NCBI GenBank assembly: GCA_043755435.1
Contig: JAYUSZ010000463.1
Coordinates: 1-45,085, forward strand
Length of the DNA stretch: 45,085 bases
Source: JANXSF01 sp043755435
GTDB taxonomy: Bacteria > Acidobacteriota > Terriglobia > Bryobacterales > Bryobacteraceae
Reading direction: 5' to 3'
Shown here: positions 40,341 to 45,085 of the stretch, one piece after another
How positions within the stretch are numbered: the first letter of the stretch is position 1
Layout of the letters: every line of letters begins with the position of its first letter
Translations under genes and position numbers: made by a program
The notes under the pieces: generated by a model
Database searches by the model: none
Seen by the model: only the letters and a program-made list of their open reading frames with translations
Told to the model about the DNA's origin: nothing

Positions 40341-41279
40341 CTAGCTTTGGGGCGTCTCGCCTCCCTCTACCACGGGCTTGGGAGCCTCTTCTTGTTTCCA
40401 GGCCGGCTGAGGTTGCGCCATGGGCGGCAACATGGTCGGCGGTGCTGTTGTTGCAGGTGGTGCCGCTGTTACTTTCGGCATATCGCTAGGAGCCGCTTGG
40501 ATGGGTGCACCAGATGTTACTACTGGGGCATCGGATCCAGGCCGCGGTCCGCGACGATCTCCACCACGATCCCCTGTTCGTTCCGGACGCGGTTCACGCT
40601 GTTCCCGGCGGGGTTGACGGCGAGGTTCCGGATCACCAGTACGGCGTGGTCCTTCAGGAATCACTTCACCTTTATAAACCCAGGTCTTGATGCCGATTAC
40701 GCCGTAGGTTGTGTAGGCCTGGGCGAAACCGTAATCAATGTCAGCACGCAGAGTGTGCAGCGGCAATTGACCATGCAGATACCATTCGCTACGGGCAATT
40801 TCTGCACCGTTCAAGCGGCCTGATACGCGCACTTTAATACCCTTGCAACCAAAACGCTGGGCCGAATCAACGGCTTTGCGCATTGCCCGGCGGAATGCCA
40901 CGCGCTTTTCCAGCTGCAGGGCAATCGACTCGGCCACTAATTGGGCATCGAGTTCCGGCTTGTGCACTTCTTGAATGTCGATGAATACTTCACGGCCTGT
41001 CTTTTTATTCAGGTCGCTTTTCAGCTTTTCGATCTCCGCGCCTTTGCGTCCGATGATGATGCCAGGACGCGAAGTGCGAATGGTGATTCGCAGCTTGTTG
41101 CCTGGACGATCAACTTCAATCGAGCTTACGCCAGCAGACTTCAACCGCGAGTGCAAAGCACCCTTCAGGTTCAAATCTTCTTCCAACAGTTTGGCGTAGT
41201 CGGCCTTGGCAAACCAACGGGAGCGCCAAGTCTTGGTGACGCCTAACCGGAAGCCATATGGATGTACTTTCTGCCCCAT
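40341..41279 (-). CDS. rpsC: 30S ribosomal protein S3 with long disordered C-terminal tail
   Basis: The 312-residue protein has the normal S3 core to about residue 210: MGQKVHPYGFRLGVTKTWRS at the start, the KH domain RPGIIIGRKGAEIEKL, and the C-terminal domain ending YGVIGIKTWVYKGEVIPEG. About 100 further residues follow, first Arg/Pro/Gly-rich (EPRRQPRREQREPRPERTG) and then Pro/Ala/Thr-rich. The usual family length is about 210-240, so the tail is long. S3 lines the mRNA entry channel and has a role in unwinding mRNA. Confidence 0.96.
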   Translation of the reverse strand: MGQKVHPYGFRLGVTKTWRSRWFAKADYAKLLEEDLNLKGALHSRLKSAGVSSIEVDRPGNKLRITIRTSRPGIIIGRKGAEIEKLKSDLNKKTGREVFIDIQEVHKPELDAQLVAESIALQLEKRVAFRRAMRKAVDSAQRFGCKGIKVRVSGRLNGAEIARSEWYLHGQLPLHTLRADIDYGFAQAYTTYGVIGIKTWVYKGEVIPEGPRRTGDPEPRRQPRREQREPRPERTGDRGGDRRGPRPGSDAPVVTSGAPIQAAPSDMPKVTAAPPATTAPPTMLPPMAQPQPAWKQEEAPKPVVEGGETPQS

Positions 41280-41304
41280 GCTATTCTCGTTTCTCCGCTT
41301 TGCC

Positions 41305-41643
41305 TTATGCCTTCTCAGCTACCGACACAATAATGTGCGATATCCGTCGCTGGTAGCGATACGCACGGCCCATTGGAGCCGGCCGAATCCGCTTTGAGCG
41401 AGGGCCTTCATTAACATATGCTTCTGAGATGTAGAGTTTATCCACATCCACGTGCTCGGACTTGTTCTCCGCATTCGCAATGGCGCTGCGTAGAACTTTT
41501 TCCACTGTCGGTGCAATCCGCTTGTTGGTGCTACGCAGGATCGTGATCGCCTCGCCCGCCTTACGGCCGCGAATCAGATCAATCACCAGGCGCACTTTCT
41601 GCGGGGACATCCGGATATATCTTGCTTCGGCTCTTGCTTCCAT
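41305..41643 (-). CDS. rplV: 50S ribosomal protein L22
   Basis: From ATG 41643 (GGGAG 7 bases upstream; TTG 41661 rejected) the protein has 112 residues with YIRMSPQKVRLVIDLIRGRK, AGEAITILRS and the loop with RSKRIRPAPMGRAYRYQRR that reaches into the exit tunnel and interacts with macrolides in other species. Confidence 0.95.
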   Translation of the reverse strand: MEARAEARYIRMSPQKVRLVIDLIRGRKAGEAITILRSTNKRIAPTVEKVLRSAIANAENKSEHVDVDKLYISEAYVNEGPRSKRIRPAPMGRAYRYQRRISHIIVSVAEKA

Positions 41644-41705
41644 TTCAAAACTCCCAGGCAACCAACAACTTTATCCAACCAACTCAAAGAACGGCTTTTG
41701 ACCGT

Positions 41706-41990
41706 TTAGGAGGGCTTGCCGCCCTTTTCAGCCTTGCCTATGTGTCCTTTGAAGGTGCGGGTCGGGGAAAATTCACCCAACTTGTGGCCCACCATGTTTT
41801 CAGTCACATACACCGGAATAAACTTCTTGCCGTTATGTACGGCGATCGTCATGCCGACAAAAGTCGGTGTAATCGTCGAACGGCGGGACCAAGTCTTCAC
41901 CACTTTTTTGTCATTGTTAGCGATAGCAGTATTAATTTTCGCTGCAATGTGCGTGTCGGTGAATGTCCCTTTTTTTAATGAACGACCCAT
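41706..41990 (-). CDS. rpsS: 30S ribosomal protein S19
   Basis: The 94-residue protein starts MGRSLKKGTFTDTHIAAKIN and contains KTWSRRSTITPTFVGMTIAV, HNGKKFIPVYVTENMVGHKL GEFSPTR. It complexes with S13 in the head. A partial repeat of the rplB 3' end lies between it and rplB. Confidence 0.97.
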   Translation of the reverse strand: MGRSLKKGTFTDTHIAAKINTAIANNDKKVVKTWSRRSTITPTFVGMTIAVHNGKKFIPVYVTENMVGHKLGEFSPTRTFKGHIGKAEKGGKPS

Positions 41991-42015
41991 ATGGTTTCCG
42001 TTAGCCTCTTACTTC

Positions 42016-42052
42016 TTCTTACCCTTACGCTCTACTTTTTCTTACCCTTACG
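42016..42052 (-). repeat. Tandem repeat of the rplB 3' end (period 23 bp)
   Basis: TTCTTACCCTTACG occurs at 42016-42029 and 42039-42052; extended to 21 bases the two copies differ at two sites. On the minus strand it duplicates the last codons of rplB (RKGKKK and stop) just beyond the stop, out of frame. Confidence 0.7.
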
Positions 42053-42862
42053 TTGCACGATGAACCGGTCCGTCCGCTTGTTGTTGCGGGTTTTGAATCC
42101 GCGGGTCGGTTGGCCCCAGGGGGTAACCGGATGGCGGCCGCCTGATGTTCGGCCTTCACCACCACCATGCGGGTGATCGACGGGGTTCATTGTCACGCCG
42201 CGATTATGCGGACGCTTGCCCAGCCAGCGCGACCGGCCGGCTTTGCCTAATTTTTCGTTTTCATGCTCAGCATTGCCAACCGTTCCTACAGTGGCATAAC
42301 AATCCACTGAGATGCGGCGGATTTCGCCCGATGGCAACTTAACAAGTGCTTGTCCAGCTTCGCGAGAAACTAATTGAGCCGATCCACCAGCAGTGCGGAC
42401 CATTTGGCCGCCCTTGCCAGGACGCATTTCAATGTTGTGAATCACGGTGCCAGGAGGGATGTTTTTCAAAGGTAGTGCGTTGCCAACTAGAATGTCGGCT
42501 GTGGGGCCGGACAGAATCGATTGACCAACTGCGATTCCCTCAGGAGCAATGATGTAGCGCTTTTCGCCATCAACATAATTCAGAAGAGCAATTCGGCAGG
42601 TGCGGTTTGGATCGTATTCGATGGAAGCTACGATCGCAGGAACGCCAGCTTTATCGCGCTTGAAATCGATGATGCGGTAGGACTTTTTATGGCCGCCACC
42701 GATGAACCGGGAAGTTGTTTGACCAGTATTGTTACGACCACCAGTGCGCGCTTTACCAGCAGTCAACGACTTTTCAGGAGTCTGCTTGGTAATGCCTTCA
42801 CGGGTTACTACCGTCATATAGCGACGGCTTGGGGTTATGGGACGAAACGTTTTTATCGCCAT
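42032..42862 (-). CDS. rplB: 50S ribosomal protein L2
   Basis: The 276-residue protein includes GRNNTGQTTSRFIGGGHKKS, the peptidyl-transferase-region signature MNPVDHPHGGGEGR and a basic end (RKGKKK). It follows rplW by 1 bp. The last codons are repeated just past the stop. Confidence 0.97.
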   Translation of the reverse strand: MAIKTFRPITPSRRYMTVVTREGITKQTPEKSLTAGKARTGGRNNTGQTTSRFIGGGHKKSYRIIDFKRDKAGVPAIVASIEYDPNRTCRIALLNYVDGEKRYIIAPEGIAVGQSILSGPTADILVGNALPLKNIPPGTVIHNIEMRPGKGGQMVRTAGGSAQLVSREAGQALVKLPSGEIRRISVDCYATVGTVGNAEHENEKLGKAGRSRWLGKRPHNRGVTMNPVDHPHGGGEGRTSGGRHPVTPWGQPTRGFKTRNNKRTDRFIVQRKGKKK

Positions 42863-42863
42863 A

Positions 42864-43154
42864 TTAAATCTCCGCGTACTCCGGCATTTTCTGCCCAGGT
42901 TGCAGGGTTACGTAAGCTTTTTTCCAGTCGGAACGATAGCCTGCAAAACGGCCACGGCGCTTCAACTTGCCTTCATTGGTTAGCGTACGAACTGCGGCAA
43001 CTTTCACTTTGAACATTTTTTCAACGGCTTTCTTGATCTGAATCTTGTTGGCCGCTGGAGTAACTTCAAAACATAGGGTGGCTTCGGATTCTTTCTTGGT
43101 CATCGCCTTTTCAGTGACAACCGGCCGAACTAAAACATCTAACATCGAACTCAT
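42864..43154 (-). CDS. rplW: 50S ribosomal protein L23
   Basis: The 96-residue protein has VLVRPVVTEKAMTKKESEAT and AANKIQIKKAVEKMFKVKVA. It sits at the tunnel exit and is the docking site for trigger factor and SRP. The start overlaps the rplD stop by 4 bases (ATGA). Confidence 0.96.
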   Translation of the reverse strand: MSSMLDVLVRPVVTEKAMTKKESEATLCFEVTPAANKIQIKKAVEKMFKVKVAAVRTLTNEGKLKRRGRFAGYRSDWKKAYVTLQPGQKMPEYAEI

Positions 43155-43774
43155 GCCAAACCCTCCGACAAACGCTTGGCGGCTGTTTCACTGACGAAAA
43201 CCCGGGCAGCGCGCAGCAGGTGGTAAGGATTCACATCCTTGCTTTCGAGCAACGTTACGCCTTCCAGATTGCGGGAGCCGAGCGTTAAATTCTTGTTTTC
43301 ACCATTGTCGACTAGCAACACTGTCTTTTTCGCGTTTAAGCGATCGAGAACCGTGCGCATGGTCTTGGACTTGTGATCGCCCATTGCGAATTCTTTCACA
43401 ACGGCCAGCTCACCGTCACGAAGTTTTGCTGTCAGGGCTGAACACATAGCACCTTTCAACATCTTCTTGGGCAAGGAATAGGAATAGTCGCGAGGTTGAG
43501 GGCCGTGGGTGGTACCACCATGCCGCCACAGAGGACTGCGGACGGAACCGGTACGAGCCCGGCCTGTACCTTTTTGTTTCCACAATTTCTTGCCAGAACC
43601 GGCTACTTCGTGACGGGTTTTGGTTTTCGCCGTTCCCCGCCGCTTGTTCGCCATGAAATTGCGGACTGCTTCATACAATAAGGCTTGGTTCACCGGCGCG
43701 GCAAATACTGCGTCGCTCAGTTCCACTTCGCCTACTTTCGTGTTGTTCAGATCGATAACGTCTACTTTGGGCAT
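43151..43774 (-). CDS. rplD: 50S ribosomal protein L4
   Basis: The 207-residue protein contains RRGTAKTKTRHEVAGSGKKL and WKQKGTGRARTGSVRSPLWR HGGTTHGP, the long loop that lines the exit tunnel. L4 represses the S10 operon in E. coli. Overlaps rplW start. Confidence 0.97.
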   Translation of the reverse strand: MPKVDVIDLNNTKVGEVELSDAVFAAPVNQALLYEAVRNFMANKRRGTAKTKTRHEVAGSGKKLWKQKGTGRARTGSVRSPLWRHGGTTHGPQPRDYSYSLPKKMLKGAMCSALTAKLRDGELAVVKEFAMGDHKSKTMRTVLDRLNAKKTVLLVDNGENKNLTLGSRNLEGVTLLESKDVNPYHLLRAARVFVSETAAKRLSEGLA

Positions 43775-43802
43775 CGTAATTTCCTTAAAGCTCCAGGCTC
43801 TC

Positions 43803-44435
43803 CTAGCGCTTAGCCCTCCGGAGAATCACATAACCGCCGTTAGGGCCAGGAACAGCACCCTTCACCATGATTACGTTATCCTCAGTATCCACTTGAACGA
43901 TTTCCAGGTTCCGGACGGTTACCTGGTCAACGCCCATGTGCCCGGTCATGCGGGTTCCCTTGAAAACGCGGGATGGAAAGCTGGATGCACCAATCGAACC
44001 AGGGGCGCGATTGAACATCGAACCGTGACCTTCCGGACCGCCCTTAAAGTTGTGACGCTTCATGACACCGGCAAAACCCTTGCCTTTACTAATGCCAATG
44101 ACGTCAACCACATCTCTGGGTTTGAACTGATCCGCCAGAATGCGATCTCCTGGTTTCAAATCCGTGTCTCCAGAACGCAACCGCAACTCACGGAAGAACT
44201 TGACACCTTCGGCATTGGCCTTTTTCAGGTGGCCGCCAATAGGCTTGTTGATCCGCGACGGCTTGACAAATTCCATCAAGCCCAATTGGACAGCATCATA
44301 GCCATCCGAGTTCGGGGTCTTGCGTTGGGTGACAACACAGGGGCCCGCCTTTAACAACGTGACAGGGACTACCTGTCCGTCGGGACGGAAAACCTGGGTC
44401 ATGCCGATCTTCTTGCCTAGAATTCCTGGGCTCAT
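43803..44435 (-). CDS. rplC: 50S ribosomal protein L3
   Basis: The 210-residue protein starts MSPGILGKKIGMTQVFRPDG and has KGKGFAGVMKRHNFKGGPEG and GHMGVDQVTVRNLEIVQVDT. It begins 50S assembly. The 121-bp gap before it (44436-44556) is the widest in this part and shows no recognisable element. Confidence 0.97.
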   Translation of the reverse strand: MSPGILGKKIGMTQVFRPDGQVVPVTLLKAGPCVVTQRKTPNSDGYDAVQLGLMEFVKPSRINKPIGGHLKKANAEGVKFFRELRLRSGDTDLKPGDRILADQFKPRDVVDVIGISKGKGFAGVMKRHNFKGGPEGHGSMFNRAPGSIGASSFPSRVFKGTRMTGHMGVDQVTVRNLEIVQVDTEDNVIMVKGAVPGPNGGYVILRRAKR

Positions 44436-44556
44436 ATCTTCCTCTAACTAACTCATAACGGGCTCGACTCGCCTTAGAAACTCAACCGCAGATTCCAGAC
44501 TCAGTTGCTGCGTTTCTCGCAACTCTCGCTAGCACGTTACAACTTCTAAAAAATTC

Positions 44557-44883
44557 TTACTTCTTCCCGCCAAACGCCTTGATTTCAACATCAACCCCGG
44601 CCGGCAAATCGAGCTTCATCAGCGCGTCTACTGTATCCTGGGTCGGAGCTAAAATATCAAGCAAGCGTTTATGCGTGCGGATCTCAAACTGTTCACGAGA
44701 CTTTTTATCCACGTGCGGCGAACGCAACACGCAATATTTATTAGTGATCGTTGGCAGCGGAATGGGTCCAGCAACCTGGGCTCCACTCCGTTTGGCTGTT
44801 TCGACGATATCCTGCGTGGACTGGTCCAGGATGCGGTGATCGTACGCTTTCAGCCGGATTCGAATACTTTCTCTAAGAGACAT
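44557..44883 (-). CDS. rpsJ: 30S ribosomal protein S10
   Basis: The 108-residue protein shows SIRIRLKAYDHRILDQSTQD, PLPTITNKYCVLRSPHVDKK and SREQFEIRTHKRLLDI. It is also NusE, a partner of NusB/NusG in antitermination. It lies 19 bp after tuf, linking the str and S10 clusters. Confidence 0.97.
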   Translation of the reverse strand: MSLRESIRIRLKAYDHRILDQSTQDIVETAKRSGAQVAGPIPLPTITNKYCVLRSPHVDKKSREQFEIRTHKRLLDILAPTQDTVDALMKLDLPAGVDVEIKAFGGKK

Positions 44884-44902
44884 GTTTTGTTACTCTTGAC
44901 TA

Positions 44903-45085
44903 CTATGCGGTAAGGATCTCTGATACAGTTCCGGCGCCCACGGTACGGCCGCCTTCGCGAATTGCGAAGCGCAAGCCCTTATCCATAGCAATCGGTGTAA
45001 TCAGTTCAATGGTCATCTGCACATTGTCGCCAGGCATCACCATTTCGGTGCCTTCTGGCAGGTGCGCCACACCCGTCACGTCCGT
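44903..45085 (-). CDS. tuf: Elongation factor Tu, C-terminal end (partial)
   Basis: The last 60 residues of EF-Tu domain 3 are present, from TDVTGVAHLPEGTEMVMPGD through MTIELITPIAMDKGLRFAIR to EGGRTVGAGTVSEILTA and stop; the 5' part lies beyond the window edge. EF-Tu delivers aminoacyl-tRNA to the ribosome. Confidence 0.97.
   Translation of the reverse strand, partial: TDVTGVAHLPEGTEMVMPGDNVQMTIELITPIAMDKGLRFAIREGGRTVGAGTVSEILTA

Noticed and set aside
1..45085. CRISPR array, prophage genes or replication origin
   Set aside because: No regular repeat-spacer series, phage structural gene, integrase, DnaA-box cluster or attachment site duplication was seen.

Overview
The window looks like a chromosome segment of an acidobacterium, probably of the Bryobacterales / Candidatus Solibacter type. 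This is inferred from gene content: Oar-like TonB-dependent receptors with a carboxypeptidase-regulatory-like N-terminus, a PSD1 cytochrome (DUF1549/DUF1553) paired with a DUF1501 protein, Tat-exported enzymes, a GH95 fucosidase, many PIN-domain toxins, and the acidobacterial-looking gene order around the ribosomal cluster. No taxonomic search could be run.

Layout. Positions 1-2133 (minus) hold the 5' part of a TonB-dependent receptor and an exported alpha/beta hydrolase. Positions 2222-7129 (plus) hold a small Lys-rich exported peptide, a Tat-exported GH95 alpha-L-fucosidase, a GNAT acetyltransferase, and a translationally coupled pair of a BNR/Asp-box beta-propeller and a MoaD/ThiS-like ubiquitin-fold protein ending in GlyGly. 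Positions 7139-7785 (minus) are a VapBC-type toxin-antitoxin pair. A DUF418 membrane protein and a second TonB-dependent receptor follow on plus; the receptor is split by a frameshift, apparently with missing sequence. A second PIN toxin-antitoxin pair (12906-13555, minus) diverges from a complete CzcCBA-type heavy-metal RND efflux operon (13648-19115). PSD1 and DUF1501 (minus) and a Tat-exported aldo/keto reductase (plus) come next.

Positions 24625-28200 are a scrambled accessory zone. It contains a decayed DDE transposase, a short HELGH metalloprotease-like ORF followed by a two-helix membrane peptide, a 203-bp copy of the 3' end of a glycosyltransferase gene, a SEC-C zinc-motif protein carrying a 19-bp repeat, a decayed DUF433/DUF5615 toxin-antitoxin module, and an unrecognised conserved-looking protein.

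Positions 28196-29059 (minus) encode the intact family 2 glycosyltransferase. From 45085 down to 29135 (minus) runs the S10-spc-alpha ribosomal supercluster: tuf (partial), rpsJ, rplC, D, W, B, rpsS, rplV, rpsC, rplP, rpmC, rpsQ, rplN, X, E, rpsN, H, rplF, R, rpsE, rpmD, rplO, secY, map, infA, rpmJ, rpsM, K, D, rpoA, rplQ. It ends in a strong hairpin terminator. The adk gene often found between secY and map is absent. An unusual 279-bp spacer between rpsK and rpsD carries hairpins and a TATAAT box, suggesting that rpsD-rpoA-rplQ can be transcribed separately.

The most notable leads are the coupled beta-propeller/ubiquitin-like pair, the HELGH peptide with its small membrane partner, the split receptor, and the mobile/duplicated DNA at 24.6-28.4 kb. 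All functions are inferred from sequence reading alone.
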